Source: Phytopythium helicoides
Lineage: Eukaryota > Oomycota > Peronosporomycetes > Pythiales > Pythiaceae
Assembly (NCBI GenBank): GCA_024867545.1
Contig: JANFNE010000004.1
Location: 1,302,001-1,366,000, forward strand
DNA: 64,000 bases
Direction: 5' to 3'
In this document: positions 52,436-64,000 of the stretch, piece by piece
Position numbering within the stretch: position 1 is the stretch's first letter
Layout: each line of letters opens with the position of its first letter
Made by a program: the position numbers and the translations under genes
The notes under the pieces: generated by a model
Databases searched by the model: none
Seen by the model: the letters and a program-made list of their open reading frames with translations, nothing else
Told to the model about the DNA's origin: nothing

Positions 52436-52993
52436 GGTCGAAAACCATCATTCCACACCTCACCGACCACCTACTCACTATCACACACAAACACACACAA
52501 AAAACAACACCACACAAAACACTTTACCAACACATATATCACAATCTCTCACACACATATCCCTACACATCTTTGCAAACCAACCACATGCCAAATACTC
52601 AACACCGAGAAATCAACCCCAAGCCAACCAAACGCGCACGCACATACGCACCCAGTACGACTTGGGGAATTGTATGCGAACATGCCTCGTTTTTGTTCCA
52701 ACACGTCTCCATTCTCGTCGACGACATGGCGACCCAAGGACATGCCGGTGTGACAGCAGTTGGAGGTATCAAAGAGTAGTTTGCTTGTGTTGAGAATGGC
52801 ATCAATTTGGGTCGAACACACTTTTTTGTGTGGAGTGAGTTGGCATCGTGTGGTATGGGTCGATGGGTCGATGAGTGATTGTGAAAACTGAAAAGGCAGT
52901 GATTGAGTGGTCAGATGGAGATGGGGACAATATAAATAGAAGGTCGTGTGAGGTGTGTGTGCGAGCGGCAAAGTAAGGAAAGTAGCAATAAGA

Positions 52994-53066
52994 TATCAGA
53001 GGAGGGGATCGAACCCTCGATCTTGAGCGTGTTAAGCTCACGTCCTAACCACTAGACGACACTGAC
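52994..53066 (-). tRNA. tRNA-Val(AAC), unit 9
   Basis: Array copy; 3' flank has the GGTCAGATGG variant. Confidence 0.93.
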
Positions 53067-53425
53067 ACTTGTCAAACACACTCATCAACACAAATATCAC
53101 ATACCACACAACACACACAACACACAAAATACACAAAATACAAAACATGTATACTATACACAACAAACAACAAACAACACAACAAACGAACACATTCATA
53201 TCACTCCATACCACTACACCATGACGGTTACACCTACCCTAATCGCATGTCATAACAAGTGGAAACCAATCTACTATCCACCTTCTCCTCCCATGAATCC
53301 ACAGATCCACCGATCCACGGATCCACGGATCCGTGAGCAGGTGGAGGAGAAAAAGTGTGCAATGGATGTGCCAATATGGGTTGAAAGACACGAAAAAAGA
53401 AGGGGGAGAAAGAACATAAAGCGGT

Positions 53426-53506
53426 CGACAGCTGTGAGATTTGAACTCACGCGGGTTACCCCAATAGATTTCTAGTCTATCGCCTTAACCACTCGGCCAA
53501 GCTGTC
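53426..53506 (-). tRNA. tRNA-Ser(AGA), unit 9
   Basis: Array copy, as unit 1. Confidence 0.96.
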
Positions 53507-54064
53507 GGTCGAAAACCATCATTCCACACCTCACCGACCACCTACTCACTATCACACACAAACACACACAAAAAACAACACCACACAAAACACTTTACCA
53601 ACACATATATCACAATCTCTCACACACATATCCCTACACATCTTTGCAAACCAACCACATGCCAAATACTCAACACCGAGAAATCAACCCCAAGCCAACC
53701 AAACGCGCACGCACATACGCACCCAGTACGACTTGGGGAATTGTATGCGAACATGCCTCGTTTTTGTTCCAACACGTCTCCATTCTCGTCGACGACATGG
53801 CGACCCAAGGACATGCCGGTGTGACAGCAGTTGGAGGTATCAAAGAGTAGTTTGCTTGTGTTGAGAATGGCATCAATTTGGGTCGAACACACTTTTTTGT
53901 GTGGAGTGAGTTGGCATCGTGTGGTATGGGTCGATGGGTCGATGAGTGATTGTGAAAACTGAAAAGGCAGTGATTGAGTGGTCGGATGGAGATGGGGACA
54001 ATATAAATAGAAGGTCGTGTGAGGTGTGTGTGCGAGCGGCAAAGTAAGGAAAGTAGCAATAAGA

Positions 54065-54137
54065 TATCAGAGGAGGGGATCGAACCCTCGATCTTGAGCG
54101 TGTTAAGCTCACGTCCTAACCACTAGACGACACTGAC
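54065..54137 (-). tRNA. tRNA-Val(AAC), unit 10
   Basis: Array copy, as unit 1. Confidence 0.93.
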
Positions 54138-54496
54138 ACTTGTCAAACACACTCATCAACACAAATATCACATACCACACAACACACACAACACACAAAA
54201 TACACAAAATACAAAACATGTATACTATACACAACAAACAACAAACAACACAACAAACGAACACATTCATATCACTCCATACCACTACACCATGACGGTT
54301 ACACCTACCCTAATCGCATGTCATAACAAGTGGAAACCAATCTACTATCCACCTTCTCCTCCCATGAATCCACAGATCCACCGATCCACGGATCCACGGA
54401 TCCGTGAGCAGGTGGAGGAGAAAAAGTGTGCAATGGATGTGCCAATATGGGTTGAAAGACACGAAAAAAGAAGGGGGAGAAAGAACATAAAGCGGT

Positions 54497-54577
54497 CGAC
54501 AGCTGTGAGATTTGAACTCACGCGGGTTACCCCAATAGATTTCTAGTCTATCGCCTTAACCACTCGGCCAAGCTGTC
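54497..54577 (-). tRNA. tRNA-Ser(AGA), unit 10
   Basis: Array copy; last unit with the GTGAGC form of the palindrome flank. Confidence 0.96.
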
Positions 54578-55135
54578 GGTCGAAAACCATCATTCCACAC
54601 CTCACCGACCACCTACTCACTATCACACACAAACACACACAAAAAACAACACCACACAAAACACTTTACCAACACATATATCACAATCTCTCACACACAT
54701 ATCCCTACACATCTTTGCAAACCAACCACATGCCAAATACTCAACACCGAGAAATCAACCCCAAGCCAACCAAACGCGCACGCACATACGCACCCAGTAC
54801 GACTTGGGGAATTGTATGCGAACATGCCTCGTTTTTGTTCCAACACGTCTCCATTCTCGTCGACGACATGGCGACCCAAGGACATGCCGGTGTGACAGCA
54901 GTTGGAGGTATCAAAGAGTAGTTTGCTTGTGTTGAGAATGGCATCAATTTGGGTCGAACACACTTTTTTGTGTGGAGTGAGTTGGCATCGTGTGGTATGG
55001 GTCGATGGGTCGATGAGTGATTGTGAAAACTGAAAAGGCAGTGATTGAGTGGTCGGATGGAGATGGGGACAATATAAATAGAAGGTCGTGTGAGGTGTGT
55101 GTGCGAGCGGCAAAGTAAGGAAAGTAGCAATAAGA

Positions 55136-55208
55136 TATCAGAGGAGGGGATCGAACCCTCGATCTTGAGCGTGTTAAGCTCACGTCCTAACCACTAGACG
55201 ACACTGAC
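55136..55208 (-). tRNA. tRNA-Val(AAC), unit 11
   Basis: Array copy; the 5' flank has ACAAACATCAC and a 1-bp deletion shared only with unit 15. Confidence 0.93.
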
Positions 55209-55566
55209 ACTTGTCAAACACACTCATCAACACAAACATCACATACCACACAACACACACAACACACAAAATACACAAAATACAAAACATGTATACTATA
55301 CACAACAACAACAAACAACACAACAAACGAACACATTCATATCACTCCATACCACTACACCATGACGGTTACACCTACCCTAATCGCATGTCATAACAAG
55401 TGGAAACCAATCTACTATCCACCTTCTCCTCCCATGAATCCACAGATCCACCGATCCACGGATCCACGGATCCGTGGGCAGGTGGAGGAGAAAAAGTGTG
55501 CAATGGATGTGCCAATATGGGTTGAAAGACACGAAAAAAGAAGGGGGAGAAAGAACATAAAGCGGT

Positions 55567-55647
55567 CGACAGCTGTGAGATTTGAACTCACGCGGGTTAC
55601 CCCAATAGATTTCTAGTCTATCGCCTTAACCACTCGGCCAAGCTGTC
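55567..55647 (-). tRNA. tRNA-Ser(AGA), unit 11
   Basis: Array copy; first unit with the GTGGGC palindrome flank. Confidence 0.96.
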
Positions 55648-56203
55648 GGTCGAAAACCATCATTCCACACCTCACCGACCACCTACTCACTATCACACAC
55701 AAACACACACAAAAAACAACACCACACAAAACACTTTACCAACACATATATCACAATCTCTCACACACATATCCCTACACATCTTTGCAAACCAACCACA
55801 TGCCAAATACTCAACACCGAGAAATCAACCCCAAGCCAACCAAACGCGCACGCACATACGCACCCAGTACGACTTGGAATTGTATGCGAACATGCCTCGT
55901 TTTTGTTCCAACACGTCTCCATTCTCGTCGACGACATGGCGACCCAAGGACATGCCGGTGTGACAGCAGTTGGAGGTATCAAAGAGTAGTTTGCTTGTGT
56001 TGAGAATGGCATCAATTTGGGTCGAACACACTTTTTTGTGTGGAGTGAGTTGGCATCGTGTGGTATGGGTCGATGGGTCGATGAGTGATTGTGAAAACTG
56101 AAAAGGCAGTGATTGAGTGGTCAGATGGAGATGGGGACAATATAAATAGAAGGTCGTGTGAGGTGTGTGTGCGAGCGGCAAAGTAAGGAAAGTAGCAATC
56201 AGA

Positions 56204-56276
56204 TATCAGAGGAGGGGATCGAACCCTCGATCTTGAGCGTGTTAAGCTCACGTCCTAACCACTAGACGACACTGAC
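56204..56276 (-). tRNA. tRNA-Val(AAC), unit 12
   Basis: Array copy; the 3' flank has CAATCAG, shared with units 13 and 14. Confidence 0.93.
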
Positions 56277-56635
56277 ACTTGTCAAACACACTCATCAACA
56301 CAAATATCACATACCACACAACACACACAACACACAAAATACACAAAATACAAAACATGTATACTATACACAACAAACAACAAACAACACAACAAACGAA
56401 CACATTCATATCACTCCATACCACTACACCATGACGGTTACACCTACCCTAATCGCATGTCATAACAAGTGGAAACCAATCTACTATCCACCTTCTCCTC
56501 CCATGAATCCACAGATCCACCGATCCACGGATCCACGGATCCGTGGGCAGGTGGAGGAGAAAAAGTGTGCAATGGATGTGCCAATATGGGTTGAAAGACA
56601 CGAAAAAAGAAGGGGGAGAAAGAACATAAAGCGGT

Positions 56636-56716
56636 CGACAGCTGTGAGATTTGAACTCACGCGGGTTACCCCAATAGATTTCTAGTCTATCGCCTTAACC
56701 ACTCGGCCAAGCTGTC
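56636..56716 (-). tRNA. tRNA-Ser(AGA), unit 12
   Basis: Array copy, as unit 1. Confidence 0.96.
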
Positions 56717-57272
56717 GGTCGAAAACCATCATTCCACACCTCACCGACCACCTACTCACTATCACACACAAACACACACAAAAAACAACACCACACAAAA
56801 CACTTTACCAACACATATATCACAATCTCTCACACACATATCCCTACACATCTTTGCAAACCAACCACATGTCAAATACTCAACACCGAGAAATCAACCC
56901 CAAGCCAACCAAACGCGCACGCACATACGCACCCAGTACGACTTGGAATTGTATGCGAACATGCCTCGTTTTTGTTCCAACACGTCTCCATTCTCGTCGA
57001 CGACATGGCGACCCAAGGACATGCCGGTGTGACAGCAGTTGGAGGTATCAAAGAGTAGTTTGCTTGTGTTGAGAATGGCATCAATTTGGGTCGAACACAC
57101 TTTTTTGTGTGGAGTGAGTTGGCATCGTGTGGTATGGGTCGATGGGTCGATGAGTGATTGTGAAAACTGAAAAGGCAGTGATTGAGTGGTCAGATGGAGA
57201 TGGGGACAATATAAATAGAAGGTCGTGTGAGGTGTGTGTGCGAGCGGCAAAGTAAGGAAAGTAGCAATCAGA

Positions 57273-57345
57273 TATCAGAGGAGGGGATCGAACCCTCGAT
57301 CTTGAGCGTGTTAAGCTCACGTCCTAACCACTAGACGACACTGAC
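57273..57345 (-). tRNA. tRNA-Val(AAC), unit 13
   Basis: Array copy; CAATCAG flank. Confidence 0.93.
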
Positions 57346-57704
57346 ACTTGTCAAACACACTCATCAACACAAATATCACATACCACACAACACACACAAC
57401 ACACAAAATACACAAAATACAAAACATGTATACTATACACAACAAACAACAAACAACACAACAAACGAACACATTCATATCACTCCATACCACTACACCA
57501 TGACGGTTACACCTACCCTAATCGCATGTCATAACAAGTGGAAACCAATCTACTATCCACCTTCTCCTCCCATGAATCCACAGATCCACCGATCCACGGA
57601 TCCACGGATCCGTGGGCAGGTGGAGGAGAAAAAGTGTGCAATGGATGTGCCAATATGGGTTGAAAGACACGAAAAAAGAAGGGGGAGAAAGAACATAAAG
57701 CGGT

Positions 57705-57785
57705 CGACAGCTGTGAGATTTGAACTCACGCGGGTTACCCCAATAGATTTCTAGTCTATCGCCTTAACCACTCGGCCAAGCTGTC
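57705..57785 (-). tRNA. tRNA-Ser(AGA), unit 13
   Basis: Array copy, as unit 1. Confidence 0.96.
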
Positions 57786-58341
57786 GGTCGAAAACCATCA
57801 TTCCACACCTCACCGACCACCTACTCACTATCACACACAAACACACACAAAAAACAACACCACACAAAACACTTTACCAACACATATATCACAATCTCTC
57901 ACACACATATCCCTACACATCTTTGCAAACCAACCACATGCCAAATACTCAACACCGAGAAATCAACCCCAAGCCAACCAAACGCGCACGCACATACGCA
58001 CCCAGTACGACTTGGAATTGTATGCGAACATGCCTCGTTTTTGTTCCAACACGTCTCCATTCTCGTCGACGACATGGCGACCCAAGGACATGCCGGTGTG
58101 ACAGCAGTTGGAGGTATCAAAGAGTAGTTTGCTTGTGTTGAGAATGGCATCAATTTGGGTCGAACACACTTTTTTGTGTGGAGTGAGTTGGCATCGTGTG
58201 GTATGGGTCGATGGGTCGATGAGTGATTGTGAAAACTGAAAAGGCAGTGATTGAGTGGTCAGATGGAGATGGGGACAATATAAATAGAAGGTCGTGTGAG
58301 GTGTGTGTGCGAGCGGCAAAGTAAGGAAAGTAGCAATCAGA

Positions 58342-58414
58342 TATCAGAGGAGGGGATCGAACCCTCGATCTTGAGCGTGTTAAGCTCACGTCCTAACCAC
58401 TAGACGACACTGAC
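58342..58414 (-). tRNA. tRNA-Val(AAC), unit 14
   Basis: Array copy; CAATCAG flank. Confidence 0.93.
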
Positions 58415-58773
58415 ACTTGTCAAACACACTCATCAACACAAATATCACATACCACACAACACACACAACACACAAAATACACAAAATACAAAACATGTAT
58501 ACTATACACAACAAACAACAAACAACACAACAAACGAACACATTCATATCACTCCATACCACTACACCATGACGGTTACACCTACCCTAATCGCATGTCA
58601 TAACAAGTGGAAACCAATCTACTATCCACCTTCTCCTCCCATGAATCCACAGATCCACCGATCCACGGATCCACGGATCCGTGGGCAGGTGGAGGAGAAA
58701 AAGTGTGCAATGGATGTGCCAATATGGGTTGAAAGACACGAAAAAAGAAGGGGGAGAAAGAACATAAAGCGGT

Positions 58774-58854
58774 CGACAGCTGTGAGATTTGAACTCACGC
58801 GGGTTACCCCAATAGATTTCTAGTCTATCGCCTTAACCACTCGGCCAAGCTGTC
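58774..58854 (-). tRNA. tRNA-Ser(AGA), unit 14
   Basis: Array copy, as unit 1. Confidence 0.96.
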
Positions 58855-59412
58855 GGTCGAAAACCATCATTCCACACCTCACCGACCACCTACTCACTAT
58901 CACACACAAACACACACAAAAAACAACACCACACAAAACACTTTACCAACACATATATCACAATCTCTCACACACATATCCCTACACATCTTTGCAAACC
59001 AACCACATGCCAAATACTCAACACCGAGAAATCAACCCCAAGCCAACCAAACGCGCACGCACATACGCACCCAGTACGACTTGGGGAATTGTATGCGAAC
59101 ATGCCTCGTTTTTGTTCCAACACGTCTCCATTCTCGTCGACGACATGGCGACCCAAGGACATGCCGGTGTGACAGCAGTTGGAGGTATCAAAGAGTAGTT
59201 TGCTTGTGTTGAGAATGGCATCAATTTGGGTCGAACACACTTTTTTGTGTGGAGTGAGTTGGCATCGTGTGGTATGGGTCGATGGGTCGATGAGTGATTG
59301 TGAAAACTGAAAAGGCAGTGATTGAGTGGTCAGATGGAGATGGGGACAATATAAATAGAAGGTCGTGTGAGGTGTGTGTGCGAGCGGCAAAGTAAGGAAA
59401 GTAGCAATAAGA

Positions 59413-59485
59413 TATCAGAGGAGGGGATCGAACCCTCGATCTTGAGCGTGTTAAGCTCACGTCCTAACCACTAGACGACACTGAC
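59413..59485 (-). tRNA. tRNA-Val(AAC), unit 15
   Basis: Array copy; 5' flank as in unit 11. Confidence 0.93.
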
Positions 59486-59843
59486 ACTTGTCAAACACAC
59501 TCATCAACACAAACATCACATACCACACAACACACACAACACACAAAATACACAAAATACAAAACATGTATACTATACACAACAACAACAAACAACACAA
59601 CAAACGAACACATTCATATCACTCCATACCACTACACCATGACGGTTACACCTACCCTAATCGCATGTCATAACAAGTGGAAACCAATCTACTATCCACC
59701 TTCTCCTCCCATGAATCCACAGATCCACCGATCCACGGATCCACGGATCCGTGGGCAGGTGGAGGAGAAAAAGTGTGCAATGGATGTGCCAATATGGGTT
59801 GAAAGACACGAAAAAAGAAGGGGGAGAAAGAACATAAAGCGGT

Positions 59844-59924
59844 CGACAGCTGTGAGATTTGAACTCACGCGGGTTACCCCAATAGATTTCTAGTCTATCG
59901 CCTTAACCACTCGGCCAAGCTGTC
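59844..59924 (-). tRNA. tRNA-Ser(AGA), unit 15
   Basis: Array copy, as unit 1. Confidence 0.96.
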
Positions 59925-60482
59925 GGTCGAAAACCATCATTCCACACCTCACCGACCACCTACTCACTATCACACACAAACACACACAAAAAACAACACC
60001 ACACAAAACACTTTACCAACACATATATCACAATCTCTCACACACATATCCCTACACATCTTTGCAAACCAACCACATGCCAAATACTCAACACCGAGAA
60101 ATCAACCCCAAGCCAACCAAACGCGCACGCACATACGCACCCAGTACGACTTGGGGAATTGTATGCGAACATGCCTCGTTTTTGTTCCAACACGTCTCCA
60201 TTCTCGTCGACGACATGGCGACCCAAGGACATGCCGGTGTGACAGCAGTTGGAGGTATCAAAGAGTAGTTTGCTTGTGTTGAGAATGGCATCAATTTGGG
60301 TCGAACACACTTTTTTGTGTGGAGTGAGTTGGCATCGTGTGGTATGGGTCGATGGGTCGATGAGTGATTGTGAAAACTGAAAAGGCAGTGATTGAGTGGT
60401 CGGATGGAGATGGGGACAATATAAATAGAAGGTCGTGTGAGGTGTGTGTGCGAGCGGCAAAGTAAGGAAAGTAGCAATAAGA

Positions 60483-60555
60483 TATCAGAGGAGGGGATCG
60501 AACCCTCGATCTTGAGCGTGTTAAGCTCACGTCCTAACCACTAGACGACACTGAC
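60483..60555 (-). tRNA. tRNA-Val(AAC), unit 16
   Basis: Array copy, as unit 1. Confidence 0.93.
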
Positions 60556-60914
60556 ACTTGTCAAACACACTCATCAACACAAATATCACATACCACACAA
60601 CACACACAACACACAAAATACACAAAATACAAAACATGTATACTATACACAACAAACAACAAACAACACAACAAACGAACACATTCATATCACTCCATAC
60701 CACTACACCATGACGGTTACACCTACCCTAATCGCATGTCATAACAAGTGGAAACCAATCTACTATCCACCTTCTCCTCCCATGAATCCACAGATCCACC
60801 GATCCACGGATCCACGGATCCGTGGGCAGGTGGAGGAGAAAAAGTGTGCAATGGATGTGCCAATATGGGTTGAAAGACACGAAAAAAGAAGGGGGAGAAA
60901 GAACATAAAGCGGT

Positions 60915-60995
60915 CGACAGCTGTGAGATTTGAACTCACGCGGGTTACCCCAATAGATTTCTAGTCTATCGCCTTAACCACTCGGCCAAGCTGTC
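60915..60995 (-). tRNA. tRNA-Ser(AGA), unit 16
   Basis: Array copy, as unit 1. Confidence 0.96.
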
Positions 60996-61553
60996 GGTCG
61001 AAAACCATCATTCCACACCTCACCGACCACCTACTCACTATCACACACAAACACACACAAAAAACAACACCACACAAAACACTTTACCAACACATATATC
61101 ACAATCTCTCACACACATATCCCTACACATCTTTGCAAACCAACCACATGCCAAATACTCAACACCGAGAAATCAACCCCAAGCCAACCAAACGCGCACG
61201 CACATACGCACCCAGTACGACTTGGGGAATTGTATGCGAACATGCCTCGTTTTTGTTCCAACACGTCTCCATTCTCGTCGACGACATGGCGACCCAAGGA
61301 CATGCCGGTGTGACAGCAGTTGGAGGTATCAAAGAGTAGTTTGCTTGTGTTGAGAATGGCATCAATTTGGGTCGAACACACTTTTTTGTGTGGAGTGAGT
61401 TGGCATCGTGTGGTATGGGTCGATGGGTCGATGAGTGATTGTGAAAACTGAAAAGGCAGTGATTGAGTGGTCGGATGGAGATGGGGACAATATAAATAGA
61501 AGGTCGTGTGAGGTGTGTGTGCGAGCGGCAAAGTAAGGAAAGTAGCAATAAGA

Positions 61554-61626
61554 TATCAGAGGAGGGGATCGAACCCTCGATCTTGAGCGTGTTAAGCTCA
61601 CGTCCTAACCACTAGACGACACTGAC
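61554..61626 (-). tRNA. tRNA-Val(AAC), unit 17
   Basis: Array copy, as unit 1. Confidence 0.93.
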
Positions 61627-61985
61627 ACTTGTCAAACACACTCATCAACACAAATATCACATACCACACAACACACACAACACACAAAATACACAAAATA
61701 CAAAACATGTATACTATACACAACAAACAACAAACAACACAACAAACGAACACATTCATATCACTCCATACCACTACACCATGACGGTTACACCTACCCT
61801 AATCGCATGTCATAACAAGTGGAAACCAATCTACTATCCACCTTCTCCTCCCATGAATCCACAGATCCACCGATCCACGGATCCACGGATCCGTGGGCAG
61901 GTGGAGGAGAAAAAGTGTGCAATGGATGTGCCAATATGGGTTGAAAGACACGAAAAAAGAAGGGGGAGAAAGAACATAAAGCGGT

Positions 61986-62066
61986 CGACAGCTGTGAGAT
62001 TTGAACTCACGCGGGTTACCCCAATAGATTTCTAGTCTATCGCCTTAACCACTCGGCCAAGCTGTC
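61986..62066 (-). tRNA. tRNA-Ser(AGA), unit 17
   Basis: Array copy; the 17-bp deletion of unit 18 lies in the spacer just beyond (about 62130). Confidence 0.96.
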
Positions 62067-62605
62067 GGTCGAAAACCATCATTCCACACCTCACCGACCA
62101 CCTACTCACTATCACACACAAACACACACAAAACACTTTACCAACACATATATCACAATCTCTCACACACATATCCCTACACATCTTTGCAAACCAACCA
62201 CATGCCAAATACTCAACACCGAGAAATCAACCCCAAGCCAACCAAACGCGCACGCACATACGCACCCAGTACGACTTGGAATTGTATGCGAACATGCCTC
62301 GTTTTTGTTCCAACACGTCTCCATTCTCGTCGACGACATGGCGACCCAAGGACATGCCGGTGTGGCAGCAGTTGGAGGTATCAAAGAGAAGTTTGCTTGT
62401 GTTGAGAATGGCATCATTTTGGGTCGAACACACTTTTTTGTGTGGAGTGAGTTGGCATCGTGTGGTATGGGTCGATGGGTCGATGAGTGATTGTGAAAAC
62501 TGAAAAGGCAGTGATTGAGTGGTCGGATGGAGATGGGGACAATATAAATAGAAGGTCGTGTGAGGTGTGTGTGCGAGCGGCAAAGTAAGGAAAGTAGCAA
62601 TAAGA

Positions 62606-62678
62606 TATCAGAGGAGGGGATCGAACCCTCGATCTTGAGCGTGTTAAGCTCACGTCCTAACCACTAGACGACACTGAC
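62606..62678 (-). tRNA. tRNA-Val(AAC), unit 18
   Basis: Array copy; the adjoining conserved block has three private substitutions, but the tRNA itself is unchanged. Confidence 0.93.
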
Positions 62679-63037
62679 ACTTGTCAAACACACTCATCAA
62701 CACAAATATCACATACCACACAACACACACAACACACAAAATACACAAAATACAAAACATGTATACTATACACAACAAACAACAAACAACACAACAAACG
62801 AACACATTCATATCACTCCATACCACTACACCATGACGGTTACACCTACCCTAATCGCATGTCATAACAAGTGGAAACCAATCTACTATCCACCTTCTCC
62901 TCCCATGAATCCACAGATCCACCGATCCACGGATCCACGGATCCGTGGGCAGGTGGAGGAGAAAAAGTGTGCAATGGATGTGCCAATATGGGTTGAAAGA
63001 CACGAAAAAAGAAGGGGGAGAAAGAACATAAAGCGGT

Positions 63038-63118
63038 CGACAGCTGTGAGATTTGAACTCACGCGGGTTACCCCAATAGATTTCTAGTCTATCGCCTTAA
63101 CCACTCGGCCAAGCTGTC
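63038..63118 (-). tRNA. tRNA-Ser(AGA), unit 18
   Basis: Array copy, as unit 1. Confidence 0.96.
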
Positions 63119-63676
63119 GGTCGAAAACCATCATTCCACACCTCACCGACCACCTACTCACTATCACACACAAACACACACAAAAAACAACACCACACAA
63201 AACACTTTACCAACACATATATCACAATCTCTCACACACATATCCCTACACATCTTTGCAAACCAACCACATGCCAAATACTCAACACCGAGAAATCAAC
63301 CCCAAGCCAACCAAACGCGCACGCACATACGCACCCAGTACGACTTGGGGAATTGTATGCGAACATGCCTCGTTTTTGTTCCAACACGTCTCCATTCTCG
63401 TCGACGACATGGCGACCCAAGGACATGCCGGTGTGACAGCAGTTGGAGGTATCAAAGAGTAGTTTGCTTGTGTTGAGAATGGCATCAATTTGGGTCGAAC
63501 ACACTTTTTTGTGTGGAGTGAGTTGGCATCGTGTGGTATGGGTCGATGGGTCGATGAGTGATTGTGAAAACTGAAAAGGCAGTGATTGAGTGGTCAGATG
63601 GAGATGGGGACAATATAAATAGAAGGTCGTGTGAGGTGTGTGTGCGAGCGGCAAAGTAAGGAAAGTAGCAATAAGA

Positions 63677-63749
63677 TATCAGAGGAGGGGATCGAACCCT
63701 CGATCTTGAGCGTGTTAAGCTCACGTCCTAACCACTAGACGACACTGAC
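63677..63749 (-). tRNA. tRNA-Val(AAC), unit 19
   Basis: Array copy; the matching tRNA-Ser of this unit would lie beyond the window edge. Confidence 0.93.
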
Positions 63750-64000
63750 ACTTGTCAAACACACTCATCAACACAAATATCACATACCACACAACACACA
63801 CAACACACAAAATACACAAAATACAAAACATGTATACTATACACAACAAACAACAAACAACACAACAAACGAACACATTCATATCACTCCATACCACTAC
63901 ACCATGACGGTTACACCTACCCTAATCGCATGTCATAACAAGTGGAAACCAATCTACTATCCACCTTCTCCTCCCATGAATCCACAGATCCACCGATCCA

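Larger units (their letters stand above)
43934..64000. repeat. Tandem array of ~1,070-bp units, each with tRNA-Val(AAC) and tRNA-Ser(AGA)
   Basis: Nineteen head-to-tail units are begun; the right end is beyond the window. Spacing between equivalent points is 1,069-1,071 bp, except one 1,052-bp unit (unit 18) with a 17-bp deletion before its variable block. Each unit runs: CA-rich spacer; a complex conserved block of about 300 bp with a TATA-like element; tRNA-Val (minus); a CA-rich spacer of about 150 bp; a GATCCAC-repeat/palindrome segment; tRNA-Ser (minus); CA-rich spacer. Units are nearly identical, with a handful of substitutions and 1-2-bp indels. Sequence before 43934 is unrelated retroelement DNA, so this is the true left border of the array. 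Confidence 0.97.

Noticed and set aside
43934..64000. CRISPR array, rDNA or satellite
   Set aside because: Units are about 1 kb and near-identical with two tRNA genes; no short repeat/spacer pattern and no rRNA sequence is recognisable.

Overview
The window is nuclear DNA from an oomycete, most likely a Phytophthora-type Peronosporales species. The evidence is compact, GC-rich genes on both strands, short introns of about 50-85 bp often starting GTGCGT, TKL-type LRR receptor kinases, an oomycete-type initiator, a Ty3/gypsy chromodomain retroelement and a full eukaryotic housekeeping gene set. The species cannot be fixed from the sequence alone. Coding models were built by hand from reading frames, splice signals and comparison of paralogues within the window.

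Layout. 1-2.5 kb: the start of an ABCC transporter running off the left edge and two related small membrane-protein ORFs. 2.5-5.0 kb: an LRR receptor-like TKL kinase. 5.7-7.3 kb: a KIX + F-box + LRR protein. 8.5-12.5 kb: a small spliced hypothetical gene, an atypical (PFA-DSP) phosphatase, SUMO, LSM4 and a DPY30-motif protein. 12.9-15.6 kb: a second LRR receptor, paralogous to the first, whose kinase domain has lost its catalytic motifs. 15.8-19.6 kb: a tail-to-tail pair of large multi-pass membrane paralogues. 20-28 kb: a tiny membrane protein, RPAC1 (AC40 of RNA polymerases I and III), cytochrome c1, a KISH/TMEM167 protein and two tandem mitochondrial phosphate carriers. 29-41 kb: a secreted Cys-rich protein, IPP isomerase, PAM16/TIM16, an EF-hand protein, a cyclin, BRF1 (TFIIIB), NDUFA13/GRIM-19 and RPN3/PSMD3. 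41.4-43.9 kb: decayed Ty3/gypsy retroelement sequence.

The standout feature fills 43,934 to the right edge. It is a head-to-tail array of about 1,070-bp units, 19 begun within the window. Each unit carries one tRNA-Val(AAC) and one tRNA-Ser(AGA) gene on the minus strand, separated by almost G-free CA-rich spacers. Each unit also holds a conserved block of about 300 bp, with a TATA-like element, that I cannot identify. Neighbouring units share private variants, so the array is being locally homogenised. Its left edge cuts straight into the integrase region of the retroelement.

Functional links. Several products are mitochondrial (cytochrome c1, NDUFA13, PAM16, two phosphate carriers). BRF1 and RPAC1 belong to the Pol III machinery that would transcribe the tRNA array, but their proximity is probably coincidental. 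No operon-like organisation is expected; most genes are independent, with divergent or convergent neighbours.
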